From: Winogradskyella sp.
GTDB lineage: Bacteria; Bacteroidota; Bacteroidia; Flavobacteriales; Flavobacteriaceae
NCBI RefSeq assembly: GCF_028282165.1
Contig: NZ_JANQIM010000034.1
Coordinates: forward strand, 62,001-126,000
Length of the DNA: 64,000 nt
Direction of reading: 5' to 3'
The position numbers were made by a program, and so were the translations under genes. Positions 20,601 through 28,941 of this stretch are shown in pieces. Under the pieces are notes generated by a model. That model was not told where the DNA came from and searched no databases. It saw only the letters and a list, made by a program, of their open reading frames with translations. Positions within the stretch are counted from its first letter, which is position 1, and the number at the start of each line of letters is the position of its first letter.

Positions 20601-22339
20601 GTATAAATAACCTTGAAAGTCTTGATGTTACCAACCTTGCGGAGTTGGAATCTATAGGTGCTAGGGAAAATCAACTGGAGTCCATTGATTTAAGTTCTAA
20701 TACTAACCTAACAAGCTTGACTATCAACGATAATCAACTGATAAGTTTAGATGTTTCATCTAATCCAAACTTAGAATACTTAAACTGTAATCTTAACGCT
20801 ATAAACAGTATTGATTTAAGCAACAATATCAATCTTCAACAACTATTCGTAAGGGCTAACAATTTGCAAGTATTGGATGTTTCTGCCCTACCCAACTTAA
20901 TGACATTTAAGTGTAATGAAAATCAAATTCATGAGTTAGATTTAGATGCTAATATGGCCTTAGAGAGCTTAGATGCATCCAATAATAACATCGAGTTTCT
21001 ATCGATTAAAAACGGGAACAATACCAATATCATTGAGTTTATAACAACAGATAATCCTAATTTGCTTTGTATAGACGTAGATGATGTCACTTATGCTAGT
21101 GCCAATTGGACCACTATAGACCCACAAACCAGTTTTAGTACAGCCTGTGATGGCGCGACTATTCCTATACCAGACGATAATTTTGAAATAGCATTGATAG
21201 ACCAAGGTATCGATACCAATGGGTTTACAGGTGATATTTTAGTGGCTGATGCCGAGGCTGTTATAGAGCTCGATATCGTCAACAAGAATATATTTAGCCT
21301 AACTGGGATCGAAGGCTTTGTAAATTTAGAATCCTTGTATTGTGGTGAAAACAATCTTACAGCATTGGATTTAAGTAATAATACGGCATTAAAAACATTG
21401 CTCTGTAGCTCAAATGGCCTGGAGAGCATAAACATCACCAACTTGACAGACTTAGAATATTTTGGGGCTATACGTAATAACCTTGAGTTTTTGGACCTTA
21501 CGAGCAATATAGCTTTAAAAACCCTTTTGTTACAAGAAAACCAGTTTGAAGGCTTGGATGTTTCATCAAACCTAAACTTGGAATATTTAGGTCTTGAGTT
21601 CAATATCCTTAATGGTATCGACCTAAGCCAAAACACTGCATTGGAAGAATTGCTTTTAAGAGACAACTTTATGGAAGATTTAGACCTTTCTGGTTTGTCA
21701 AATCTAAAAGTCGTAAGTGTCTCTAACAATCAGATTAATCAGCTTGTAATGGGTGGTAATATTAATTTAGAGTCTATCAATATCAGTAACAATAACCTTG
21801 AAAACATGAATCTAAATGATGCTGGATTATTAAGGTTGTTGGATATTAGAAATAACCAGGTTTTGGAATTAGATCTTAGTACAAATGCCAATTTAGACTA
21901 CGTTGATGTTTCCTCAAATAACTTGGAAAATCTTAATCTTCAAAATGGCAACAATACCAACATCAACGAAATTGATTTGAGCGGTAATCCCAATTTATTA
22001 TGTGTCCAAGTGGACAATGCCCAATACAGTACGGTAAACTGGACTTTTAGGGATGCCCAAACCTTTTTTAGCGAAAACTGTGGTACGCTTGGTTTGGATG
22101 ATGTCTCGGTTTTGGATAAGCTTACGTTATTTCCAAACCCAACCAAGGACAGTTTCAGCATTAAAGGACTACAAGAAGATACCAAAATTACACTTTATGA
22201 TATTAACGGAAGATTGGTTCTAAAACAGGATCTATCGGCATCACAGTCCATCTCGGTATCTGACTTGCCTTCAGGTTTGTATATGGCACATATCAATAAC
22301 ACATCAGGAAGCACCACAAAAAAACTCATCAAACAATAA
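17669..22339 (+). CDS. Giant leucine-rich-repeat surface protein with T9SS sorting domain
   Basis: A 1556-residue secreted protein. After the signal peptide it contains five tandem modules starting near nt 17741, 18551, 19355, 20351 and 21158. Each opens with a cap of the form IPDxNFEQxLIDQGIDTNGxTGDIL, continues through many ~21-residue internalin-type repeats (LxxLDLSxNxxL) and closes with NGNN...LLCIDVDDVxYAxxNWxxIDxQTSFSTDC. Modules 1, 2 and 4 are about 270 residues, module 3 about 330 and module 5 about 305. The last ~75 residues (LFPNPTKDSFSIKG to KKLIKQ) are a type A T9SS C-terminal domain, so it should be surface-attached or secreted. LRR proteins of this kind usually bind proteins or glycans. 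Confidence 0.93.
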   Translation: MKTKITILMTLLNLMMSNYLTGQTVAIPDSNFEQYLVDEGIDTNGLNGNILESDAEVVNGLTLNNLNISDLTGIEAFTGVSFLNCRDNNVSQVDLSSNISLSYVDFSNNNLEALDISNQQFLATLILPGNQLNSLNTSHNPNLGFLNVANNNLTSLDISQNPFITTLSCFSNNLTSLNLSANTLLEGLYTSDNELTVLDLSSNTNLIVLQAQVNQITGLNLNSNVALTDLNISNNNLSSFSIRNGANTNITSFSVLNNPNLTCIAVDDAVYSTANWINIDLQTSFSESCGAPPTIAIPDTNFEQELINQGIDSNGTTGDILVTDAESLTSLLLNFANINDLTGIEGFTNLELLSCEGNNLTTLDLSQNTALTSVSIVNNNLEHINITNLSNLENLALSGNNLESLDLSTNTGLKLLGVSDNLFESLDVSANLQLEILNCGENTLNGIDLTANVNLKELYIHENDMEDLNVSNLTNLEVLVCVGNQIQQLDLDNNSQLKNANAADNNLEAMSIKNGNNSAITNFDATGNPNLLCIDVDDVNYAINNWGAIDTQTSFSTDCDGAVIAVPDVSFEQALIDQGIDTNGITGDILVADAEPVTELYVADKNIADLTGIEGFINLEALNCSSNNLGQLDLSNNLALRLLSCNYNGLSTLDLSANTLLVNLIAVDNNLTTIDLSANTQLRILSLSDNLITDIDVSQNTLLESIFLFNNFLETLDLSNQTALLELGVFENNLESLDILNSSQLRTLNVNGNQLESLDLSGNLMLKELYCDDNILNGISLANNTDLEILSCYENGLEELDVAMLPNLKRISCRDNQIESLNFDANPALEIISVNNNHLESLSIKNGNNPAVFTFIATGNSELYCIDVDDEALANTFWTNIDPQTGFSTDCNGPTIPIPDANFEQALIDLGYDNNGFTGDILVSDAEAVTDLEVDNKNIDDLTGIEGFVNLIELRVDSNNLTSLDLTNNPQLVHFNGSINNLESLDVTNLAELESIGARENQLESIDLSSNTNLTSLTINDNQLISLDVSSNPNLEYLNCNLNAINSIDLSNNINLQQLFVRANNLQVLDVSALPNLMTFKCNENQIHELDLDANMALESLDASNNNIEFLSIKNGNNTNIIEFITTDNPNLLCIDVDDVTYASANWTTIDPQTSFSTACDGATIPIPDDNFEIALIDQGIDTNGFTGDILVADAEAVIELDIVNKNIFSLTGIEGFVNLESLYCGENNLTALDLSNNTALKTLLCSSNGLESINITNLTDLEYFGAIRNNLEFLDLTSNIALKTLLLQENQFEGLDVSSNLNLEYLGLEFNILNGIDLSQNTALEELLLRDNFMEDLDLSGLSNLKVVSVSNNQINQLVMGGNINLESINISNNNLENMNLNDAGLLRLLDIRNNQVLELDLSTNANLDYVDVSSNNLENLNLQNGNNTNINEIDLSGNPNLLCVQVDNAQYSTVNWTFRDAQTFFSENCGTLGLDDVSVLDKLTLFPNPTKDSFSIKGLQEDTKITLYDINGRLVLKQDLSASQSISVSDLPSGLYMAHINNTSGSTTKKLIKQ
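17741..22085 (+). repeat. Five tandem ~0.8-1.0 kb LRR modules inside the surface-protein gene
   Basis: The modules are clearly homologous at protein level, including cap and closing segment, but diverged at nucleotide level. Module 3 is longer by roughly three 63-bp LRR units, which shows unit gain or loss. The whole array stays in frame. Confidence 0.85.
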
Positions 22340-22360
22340 GGGGTGATTGATTGATAGCTC

Positions 22361-22397
22361 GGAAAGTCATCACAAATTGCGGTGGTGGCTTTCCTTT
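22361..22397 (+). terminator. Strong hairpin after the LRR gene
   Basis: Arms 22361-22373 and 22382-22394 form a 13-bp stem (two G-U pairs) with an 8-nt loop, followed by only three T. It lies 20 nt after the LRR stop codon and 25 nt before the next start, so it is a terminator or attenuator candidate. Confidence 0.6.
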
Positions 22398-22421
22398 AAA
22401 GAATGAACTAAAAACAAAACC

Positions 22422-23777
22422 ATGAAGAAAGCATTTTTATGTATGTTATTAATCGCCTTCGCTATCTGCAATGCACAAAGTAACTGTGATTGCATCGCAG
22501 AGTTAGAGTTTGTTATCGATTATTACCAAAAAAATCTTCCCGGATTTAAAGATAATGTCTCAGCAAAAAAACTAGAAGAATACCAAATCTTTAAAAATCA
22601 ACTTTTAGAGCAATCAAATACAACAACATACTTGACAGCTATTACTCAAGACAGTACTTTAGTCAACCTTATTGCCGAACAGCATAAAACATTTAAGTCA
22701 TTAGAAGACTCTTTTGAAGGTGAAGGTTGGAATTTTATTGTAGACGAACTTCAAAAAAGCAAGCATGTTTTAGTCGGCGAAGACCACTTTTCTAATGAGA
22801 TTCCTCAATTTATAAAAGCTGTTTTCGATAAAAAGCACTTTGACAACTTTTATATCGAAGTAGATCCTTACAGCACCAAAATTCTGGAACGCTCCTTAAA
22901 GGAATTTACACTAGAAGAGAGACAAATCTTTAACATTAACTTTTCAGATCGATTTTCGTTCTATTCATTTAAAGCAGAATATGATTTACTAAAATATATA
23001 TCGGATAAAGGCACTAATATTTTGGGAGCAGACCAAATTATTGGCAATGCCGACCTTATCATTTTCAATGACTTAATTTCAAAAACAGAGAGTACAGAAG
23101 CAAAGAAATTGTATAGAATTATTTCTAAAGACTCAGAGAATGCTCTAAATCAATTTTATGAGAAAACTAAAAATCCGATGACAATGCATCTATTTTCCGA
23201 TAAGTTTACAGAACAGCTGAATGCTTTAGAAGCTCTCGGTTTAAGCCATTACGAATTAGAAATCTTTTCTGCTATGAGAAAGTCTGTAAAGATTTATAAG
23301 GAACAAAACCATTATTACAGAGTAAAGCTTATACTAAACCAATTGATGAAGGACTATCCACAATGGAAAGACAGTCCTACACTTTTTAAATACGGAGCCA
23401 CTCACCTAACCAGAGGTGAATCCCAATTGGGCAATTATGATATTGGTAATTTGGTTGCTAATATTACAGAGAGTAACTTTGAAGAAACCTTCCACATTAT
23501 GGTTGTTGGAGAGAGCGGTCAGTTGGGTTCAATTTTTAAGATTTTTCCACCAAGAACTGTGGACAAGGAAAATGACTTTTACTTAAGCTACTTGAAACCA
23601 TTTTTTGAGCAAACGGATGATTCTCAGTGGCACGTTTTTAACTTAAGACCCTTAAGGAAACAAATCTTAAGAGCTAAGCTGAAGATTGATAACTTAAATC
23701 TTGAACGGGTAATAAGAGGCTATGATGCTTTGGTAATTATTCCAGAAGTTACTGCAGCTAAGCTGATTAAGTCATAA
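22422..23777 (+). CDS. Exported hypothetical protein, possibly EreA/ChaN-like
   Basis: A 451-residue protein with a signal peptide (cleavage about residue 19, CNAQ). I do not recognise it firmly. The segment KHVLVGEDHFSNEIPQF followed by NFYIEVDPYS recalls the His/Glu core of erythromycin-esterase-like and ChaN-like proteins, which share a fold used in hydrolysis or haem binding; this is a weak resemblance. It sits between two terminator-like hairpins (22361 and 23816), so it may be its own transcription unit. Confidence 0.6.
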   Translation: MKKAFLCMLLIAFAICNAQSNCDCIAELEFVIDYYQKNLPGFKDNVSAKKLEEYQIFKNQLLEQSNTTTYLTAITQDSTLVNLIAEQHKTFKSLEDSFEGEGWNFIVDELQKSKHVLVGEDHFSNEIPQFIKAVFDKKHFDNFYIEVDPYSTKILERSLKEFTLEERQIFNINFSDRFSFYSFKAEYDLLKYISDKGTNILGADQIIGNADLIIFNDLISKTESTEAKKLYRIISKDSENALNQFYEKTKNPMTMHLFSDKFTEQLNALEALGLSHYELEIFSAMRKSVKIYKEQNHYYRVKLILNQLMKDYPQWKDSPTLFKYGATHLTRGESQLGNYDIGNLVANITESNFEETFHIMVVGESGQLGSIFKIFPPRTVDKENDFYLSYLKPFFEQTDDSQWHVFNLRPLRKQILRAKLKIDNLNLERVIRGYDALVIIPEVTAAKLIKS

Positions 23778-23815
23778 AAAATATTTAAAACAGATCGTTT
23801 GCCATTTGATATACT

Positions 23816-23893
23816 GGAGCCTCTAACGTTTCGTTTAATGATTATTGAATTTTTGGTTAAATAATAATTATTAGCTTTGAGGCTCCTTTTTTT
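23816..23893 (+). terminator. Intrinsic terminator with long loop
   Basis: GGAGCCTC at 23816-23823 pairs perfectly with GAGGCTCC at 23879-23886, directly followed by seven T. The 55-nt loop is AT-rich and may fold further. It lies 39 nt after the stop codon of the exported protein gene. Confidence 0.7.
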
Positions 23894-24076
23894 CGGTCAG
23901 AAAACTTTGCCTTATTTATCAGATACAACAAGTAATTAGTTAAAAGAATTAAAATCATTTGAGATCAACAAACATCATTCAGTTAAAACATGAACAAATG
24001 AAGGATATATGGATTGAAAACTAGCCAGTTATACCTTTAATTAGAATTACCTAAGGATTTAGCACATAACTAATAG

Positions 24077-24084
24077 TATATTTG
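24077..24084 (+). promoter_or_regulatory. Candidate -7 promoter box (TATATTTG) directly before the AraC start
   Basis: A perfect TAnnTTTG match ending 6 nt before the ATG at 24091. If used, transcription would begin at or next to the start codon, giving a leaderless or near-leaderless mRNA. Confidence 0.4.
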
Positions 24085-24090
24085 CTGATT

Positions 24091-24942
24091 ATGATAACGT
24101 TTGAAGAAGTTAATTCAGCACCTACTTTTTCTAAGCAATTAGAGAATAAGATCTTATTCTCTAATCATTCTTACGAGACCTCAGTTTCTTATCAATCCAC
24201 ATATACCATTAAATATGTTTTTGAGGGGCTCAAACACTACAACTACAACAACCAAGATGTAGAAGTTTCAAAAGGAGAATACTTAATATTGAACAATGGC
24301 AGCCAAATTACCACTAACGTAATTCGAGGAACAAAGGGCTTATCATTATTCTTGTCCCCAAGGCTGATAGAAGAAATATACTGTTTTTATTCGGGTAATC
24401 GTTCGCCCATTAGATTTCTTGAAATCGTACATGGAAGATCAAATCACAAAATTAAAACTCTGCTAAACCAACTTGTTGATCTTTGTAATAACGACCAAGT
24501 TATTTTAGAGCAACAAAAAGAAGATGTATTCATTCAGATTTCCGAACTAATTGTTGAAGAACAAGTCGCTTTCAATGAGAGTTTTAACAATCTAAAAATA
24601 ACGAAGCATGATACCAAAAGAGCGTTGTTAAAATCAATTATAAAAGCAAATGACTATATACAGGATCATTTTAAAGATCCTATTACTCTCGACATAATGA
24701 GTAGAGATATTGGCCTAAGCAAGTATTATTTACACAGACTTTTTAAGGAAATTAATGGCCTAACTCCGCTTCAATATCTCACTAAAATTCGATTGGAAAA
24801 CGCTAAAAACAAACTTCAGTATTCGAAGGATTCTATTTTTGAAATTGCCATTGCGTGCGGTTTCGACACCATATCGTACTTCTCCAATACATTTAAAAGG
24901 CATACAGGTTTGTCACCATCTCAATTTAGGGAAAATCTATAA
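24091..24942 (+). CDS. AraC-family transcriptional regulator
   Basis: A 283-residue protein. The start at 24091 (MITFEEVNSAP) is taken as the first ATG; a TTG at 24082 in frame is less likely. The N-terminal sensor half is cupin-like (YTIKYVFEGLKHYNYNNQDVEVSKGEYLILNNG). The C-terminal AraC domain is complete: LDIMSRDIGLSKYYLHRLFKEINGLTPLQYL, then IAIACGFDTISYFSNTFKRHTGLSPSQFR. Its architecture matches the regulator at 5036. It is followed at 63 bp by the phosphoesterase at 25006, though a separate promoter box precedes that gene. Confidence 0.9.
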   Translation: MITFEEVNSAPTFSKQLENKILFSNHSYETSVSYQSTYTIKYVFEGLKHYNYNNQDVEVSKGEYLILNNGSQITTNVIRGTKGLSLFLSPRLIEEIYCFYSGNRSPIRFLEIVHGRSNHKIKTLLNQLVDLCNNDQVILEQQKEDVFIQISELIVEEQVAFNESFNNLKITKHDTKRALLKSIIKANDYIQDHFKDPITLDIMSRDIGLSKYYLHRLFKEINGLTPLQYLTKIRLENAKNKLQYSKDSIFEIAIACGFDTISYFSNTFKRHTGLSPSQFRENL

Positions 24943-24982
24943 AATCAGCAAGATTTTATAAATCAAGAACTAATTACAGCTA

Positions 24983-24990
24983 TATCTTTG
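24983..24990 (+). promoter_or_regulatory. Candidate -7 promoter box (TATCTTTG)
   Basis: A perfect TAnnTTTG match 15 nt before the phosphoesterase start at 25006. No -33 element is evident. Confidence 0.4.
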
Positions 24991-25005
24991 ATTAAATAAC
25001 ATGTC

Positions 25006-25728
25006 ATGATTAAAAAAATCGCTCATATAACGGATTTGCATCTTGATGAAGAGTTCTCTATCGGTATTAAAATCAATACGAGAAAGCGATTCGATATGAT
25101 ATTAGAAAGTATTAAAGAAAATGAAATCAATGAGATTATATGTACCGGTGATATTGGTATTAATAAAGGCGTTGACTATTTCTTTGAACGACTAAAAAAT
25201 ATGAATCTTTCAGTCACCATGGGTAATCATGATGACTTTTTTGAAATCTCTAAATATTATAGTCTTGGAGCAGATTATGAATTAAACAAAATCTACAAAA
25301 GTAGAGTCTATGGGCAGTACAAATTCATCTATTTAGACTCTTCAACAGGCTATATTGATGATAAGCAAATTGAATGGCTCAAAACAGAGCTGAAATCATC
25401 TCGACCATTAATGATTTTTGTGCATCATCCTATATTTGCTACAGGCTTAAAGATTGATGAAATTGGTCAACTTAATAACTCTAACGAACTAAAAAAACTG
25501 CTGATTGAGGTACCTAGACCTATTCATATTTTTTGTGGACACTACCATATGGAAAGTTCCCTAGTTCATAAAAACATTGCACAGCAGATTACACCCGCCG
25601 TAGTTTTTCAAGTTAAAAAAAGCATTGATAAAATAGACTTAGATGCTTCTATTTCTGGCTATAGAATCATTGAAATCAAAAACTCTGAACTTTCTTCAAA
25701 AGTTGTTTATCTAAATCATGCAGACTAA
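25006..25728 (+). CDS. Calcineurin-like metallophosphoesterase
   Basis: A 240-residue cytoplasmic phosphoesterase with all five metal-binding blocks: HITDLHLD, CTGDIG, MGNHDDF, FVHHPIF and FCGHYHM. It resembles the CpdA/Icc group that hydrolyses cyclic nucleotides and related phosphodiesters, but the substrate cannot be fixed. The last 11 nt overlap the small membrane protein gene at 25718, so the two are translationally coupled. Confidence 0.88.
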   Translation: MIKKIAHITDLHLDEEFSIGIKINTRKRFDMILESIKENEINEIICTGDIGINKGVDYFFERLKNMNLSVTMGNHDDFFEISKYYSLGADYELNKIYKSRVYGQYKFIYLDSSTGYIDDKQIEWLKTELKSSRPLMIFVHHPIFATGLKIDEIGQLNNSNELKKLLIEVPRPIHIFCGHYHMESSLVHKNIAQQITPAVVFQVKKSIDKIDLDASISGYRIIEIKNSELSSKVVYLNHAD

Positions 25729-25924
25729 AAAACAATCGTTTATCGAAAGCTTAACTAATGTTGCCGTTGGCTTTTTAGTGACAATTATTTCATTGCATAT
25801 AATTTTTCCATTATTGGGAATCGAAAATCACAGTGGTAAAAATATCCTTATTACGATGTATTTAACGCTACTAAGTATTCTAAGAAACTATATTTTAAGA
25901 CGATTTTTTAACGCTAGGCAATAG
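25718..25924 (+). CDS. Small membrane protein, DUF7220-like
   Basis: A 68-residue protein with two hydrophobic helices. The pattern KQSFIESLTNVAVGFLVTIISLHIIFPLLG...LTLLSILRNYILRRFF closely recalls DUF7220, a short family mostly seen in phages and prophages (ends in R-x-x-x-RRxF). Its function is unknown. It overlaps the phosphoesterase gene by 11 nt and has no promoter of its own, so it is co-expressed. Confidence 0.7.
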   Translation: MQTKKQSFIESLTNVAVGFLVTIISLHIIFPLLGIENHSGKNILITMYLTLLSILRNYILRRFFNARQ

Positions 25925-26099
25925 TTTCATTGGTAATTCTTTACATTGCTCATTTTTTGCTGCCTGATCTTTTCCTGTGCAGAAGATTATGTTTGAAAAA
26001 CTATGCAAACAAATACTCAATCACCTAAACAAAATTTAATTAACTGGTTGTTTTTTAAATAGCTATTATAATCATAATTTTACAAAAGTATCTGATCAA

Positions 26100-28448
26100 A
26101 TGAAAACAAAATACTTTTCCCAACTAGTTCCGAAGACATTCAATTTATCAATAATAAACTTGTATAGTGCCTTTGCATTACTAGGGTTGGTTTGTCAAGA
26201 AACATTTGCACAAAACAGCTGGGAACTCAGCTTTCCGTCCGAGACAAGAAATGGTAGGTTTTTTATCAAATCCCCTCAAGGAAGTAATAACTTTTACCTT
26301 TTTGGACACGATGTTAAAGCCTTAAATAGCGTTACCCAAGAATTAAGTGACATGCCTAATCTACCATTAGACGTTTTATATAAAGAAGTACCAACGGGAA
26401 TTTCAGCACCTTATCGTCATATGGACATTTTCACCTTAGATGATAATAAATGGTGGATGGTACATAAAGGGAGAATTCTTAAAACTACCAATGCTGGAGC
26501 TGATTGGCTAGAGGTATTATCCTTAAACCCTAATACTCAATATGTCAGTAGCAGCTATTTCACCAGTATTCACTTCCCCACAGAAAATGTTGGTTACGCA
26601 GTAGGAACTGCAGAAAAGTTGTTTAAAACTACTGATGGTGGTGATACCTGGATTGAATTGCAATGGAGTAATTCTACAGCACCCTACATCAGATATAGTA
26701 GTGTAAAATTTATAAATGAATTGGAAGGCTTTGCTATGGGTTACGAGGTGGATGACATTCTTTTAAATATAGGTGTTTACCGACCATTCTTAAGGCGAAC
26801 CAATGATGGTGGACAGACATGGACAGAAATCAGCTTTGCAGAAAGCGATCATCATTACGTCGATATTCAAATAGCAGGTTTAAGCTGGTACTTAATGCTT
26901 CGTAACCGAAACTTTGTAGCTCCAGCAGACAGGATTCGAAGAACAATTAATAACGGTACTAATTGGAGTACCTTAGATTTACCAGGATTGACACCTAGTA
27001 CCAGTTTAGTGATACGTGACATGCATTGGTTTAGTGCCGAAGAAGGGGTAATTTTAGGAACGAAAGACATTTTTGATGAAGAACACAGCATCTACAAAAC
27101 CTATAATTCGGGGGCAACATGGGTAGAAATTCCTATTGACCAAGGAACGATACCTTTTTTTGCTAGAGTACCTAGTTTGGTTATGAGCTTTAACGGTAGT
27201 AACGGCCTTATCTCTGGAGCCACAGGAAATATACTGTTCTCCTCAGACAAAGGAGAAACCTGGCAAAGTCTGCAAAAAGGTTATCCAGATATTACCGATA
27301 TGTCATCGGACAATGGTATTACTTATGCCGCTCTTTATGGACAATCGCTTTTAAAGCATAATGGGTCAAATTGGCAGGAATTGGACATTCCGTTTAACAG
27401 TCAGTATCAATATCCAGGCGCATATAGAAAAATCGACAATGATGGTACTGAAGTAGCACTTATTGACATCTTTGGCGAATTGCAATATAGTAACGATGGA
27501 GGTAATAATTGGTCTAGCTTATTCACAGACCTTGAAAAGAAAGCATTAGATGTTCATTTCCATAATGGACAGTTAACAGCACTTATCTATGATACAGATT
27601 TAGATGCCTTACTCTATTATCCTAATGCTCAAAACGAACAAAGTTTTGAGATGATAGAAGGTGGTACGCCACTTCCCGCATCTGTTTTTGATCTGTTTTT
27701 TGTAGAGCAAGACATTTTTGCGAGAGTAGAATCCTTCCTATTCAAAAGAACTAACGGTACATGGCAACAGATCTTTCTGAACGATGGTTTTATTCGTGGA
27801 ATGCTTATGGACGAAGAAGGTAATGCGGTGATGAAGTTCTCAGATAACAAATATTACTATTCCAATGATAGCGCCGAAACTTGGGAAGAATCAGCTTTTT
27901 CAAGCTCAATAATGGATAAAGTTGATTTTGAAATCAGCACTATTTCGGGATTTGGAAAACTAGATGACAATATGCATTATGCCATAGTTCACGGAAGCCC
28001 AGATTTTAGTCAGCGTTTTGAAACTTATTTGATCGTTTCTAATGATAACGGAGCCTCTTGGGATCTAGAAGAATCTGCATTATTCGGAGAACCACAAAAT
28101 CTCGGTGGTATTGGGCATACTATTGATGATGAGGGTAATCTATGGGTTGGTTCTGCCAATGCTGCCATTTTTAAGTGGAACAATGGTGCATTATCCATAC
28201 CCGAAATTCCAGGAAATGAGCTGTTTACAATTTACCCCAACCCAACTTCAGGAAAAGTCAACGTAAGATCATCGCAGTCAATAGATAGCTATGAATTGTA
28301 TACTATACAAGGGCAATTGATATCAAGCGGTGCATTAGATATCAATGGTAGTTTAGAGTTAGGAGCTCAATATCCTTCTGGTATATATTTGATGCGCTTA
28401 ATAGATGTGAACGGAAGCAAAAGTTCTTTCAAAATTATCAAGAAATAA
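26100..28448 (+). CDS. Secreted beta-propeller (Ycf48/sialidase-like repeats) with T9SS sorting domain
   Basis: A 782-residue protein. The long signal peptide ends near ETFAQ (about residue 38). The body contains repeated BNR/Asp-box-like motifs (TTDGGDTWIEL, TNDGGQTWTEI, TYNSGATWVEI, SSDKGETWQSL, SNDGGNNWSSL, SNDNGASWDLE), the signature of Ycf48/sortilin/sialidase-type propellers. The last ~75 residues (LFTIYPNPTSGKVNV to KIIKK) form a T9SS type A C-terminal domain. It is probably a surface adhesin or glycan-binding protein; catalytic residues of sialidases are not evident. Confidence 0.88.
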   Translation: MKTKYFSQLVPKTFNLSIINLYSAFALLGLVCQETFAQNSWELSFPSETRNGRFFIKSPQGSNNFYLFGHDVKALNSVTQELSDMPNLPLDVLYKEVPTGISAPYRHMDIFTLDDNKWWMVHKGRILKTTNAGADWLEVLSLNPNTQYVSSSYFTSIHFPTENVGYAVGTAEKLFKTTDGGDTWIELQWSNSTAPYIRYSSVKFINELEGFAMGYEVDDILLNIGVYRPFLRRTNDGGQTWTEISFAESDHHYVDIQIAGLSWYLMLRNRNFVAPADRIRRTINNGTNWSTLDLPGLTPSTSLVIRDMHWFSAEEGVILGTKDIFDEEHSIYKTYNSGATWVEIPIDQGTIPFFARVPSLVMSFNGSNGLISGATGNILFSSDKGETWQSLQKGYPDITDMSSDNGITYAALYGQSLLKHNGSNWQELDIPFNSQYQYPGAYRKIDNDGTEVALIDIFGELQYSNDGGNNWSSLFTDLEKKALDVHFHNGQLTALIYDTDLDALLYYPNAQNEQSFEMIEGGTPLPASVFDLFFVEQDIFARVESFLFKRTNGTWQQIFLNDGFIRGMLMDEEGNAVMKFSDNKYYYSNDSAETWEESAFSSSIMDKVDFEISTISGFGKLDDNMHYAIVHGSPDFSQRFETYLIVSNDNGASWDLEESALFGEPQNLGGIGHTIDDEGNLWVGSANAAIFKWNNGALSIPEIPGNELFTIYPNPTSGKVNVRSSQSIDSYELYTIQGQLISSGALDINGSLELGAQYPSGIYLMRLIDVNGSKSSFKIIKK

Positions 28449-28672
28449 CATTAAAAAAATCCTAAGCAGCTGTCTAACAGCGAGCTAATTCTAAGCTATA
28501 CAAAAATAAGACATTCATAAATCTGGTATACACGTACTGGTTGTTATTTTATACGTTGTGGCAATTACTCTAAATTATGAGTAGTTTATTTAAGAGGGAT
28601 TTATTTTCTATTACAGGAATATGATTTAAACTATTATCTTAGAAATAAAGAGAGCATGATATATAGTTTTAA

Positions 28673-28707
28673 ACAAAAAAGGGATAAATCAAAAAATGAT
28701 TTATCCC
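28673..28707 (-). terminator. Displaced original terminator of tRNA-Leu
   Basis: On the minus strand an 11-bp perfect stem (GGGATAAATCA / TGATTTATCCC, loop of five T) is followed by a run of six T. It lies immediately beyond the displaced 3' tip of tRNA-Leu in the tRNA's orientation, so before insertion it was probably the tRNA terminator. Confidence 0.7.
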
Positions 28708-28709
28708 TT

Positions 28710-28733
28710 AAAGTACTGAAGGCGGGACTTGAA
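28710..28733. repeat. attL: 24-bp direct repeat (displaced 3' tip of tRNA-Leu)
   Basis: Identical to 45192-45215 over 24 bp, with different flanks on both sides (T versus A before, ACT versus CCC after). It contains the T-arm half and acceptor 3' strand of tRNA-Leu without the rest of the tRNA. Confidence 0.93.
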
Positions 28734-28867
28734 ACTATCAATTTTTAATATTTAAATGACTCTACCAAAACTTAGGTGAATGTCTATTTTTCTTATAAAA
28801 TACTTTATATAACAAAGAACAAATCATTTAAATAGATTGAATGATATTTAAAGAGAAAGAAATTCAC

Positions 28868-28896
28868 CGTACAAAAATAGTACATTATCGTACAAA
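28868..28896. promoter_or_regulatory. Candidate recombinase arm sites, left end
   Basis: CGTACAAAAATAGTACATT at 28868-28886 recurs with two differences at 45120-45138 near the right end. A second CGTACAAA begins at 28889, 21 bp after the first. Position at both ends and before the integrase suggests Int or Xis binding sites, possibly also autoregulation. This is inference. Confidence 0.5.
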
Positions 28897-28941
28897 TTCT
28901 TATTTTTTGATTATTTTTATCATCGAATTAGAATCATACAT

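Larger units (their letters stand above)
23778..24090. other. 313-bp intergenic region
   Basis: It contains the terminator at 23816-23893 for the gene at 22422 and a perfect -7 box at 24077-24084 for the AraC gene. Nothing else is recognised. Confidence 0.55.
28449..28941. other. Junction region: chromosomal left flank, attL and integrase promoter
   Basis: No gene is seen. It contains the old tRNA-Leu terminator (about 28673-28707), the left att repeat (28710-28733) and candidate arm sites before the integrase (28868-28896), each described separately. Confidence 0.7.

Noticed and set aside
18766..21729. Several minus-strand open frames of 60-212 codons inside the LRR gene
   Set aside because: They are antisense shadows created by the repeated Leu/Asn/Ser codon pattern.
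17741..22085. CRISPR-like or noncoding tandem repeat
   Set aside because: The periodic DNA is one continuous coding frame of LRR units; there are no identical short repeats with unique spacers, and no array was seen elsewhere in the window.
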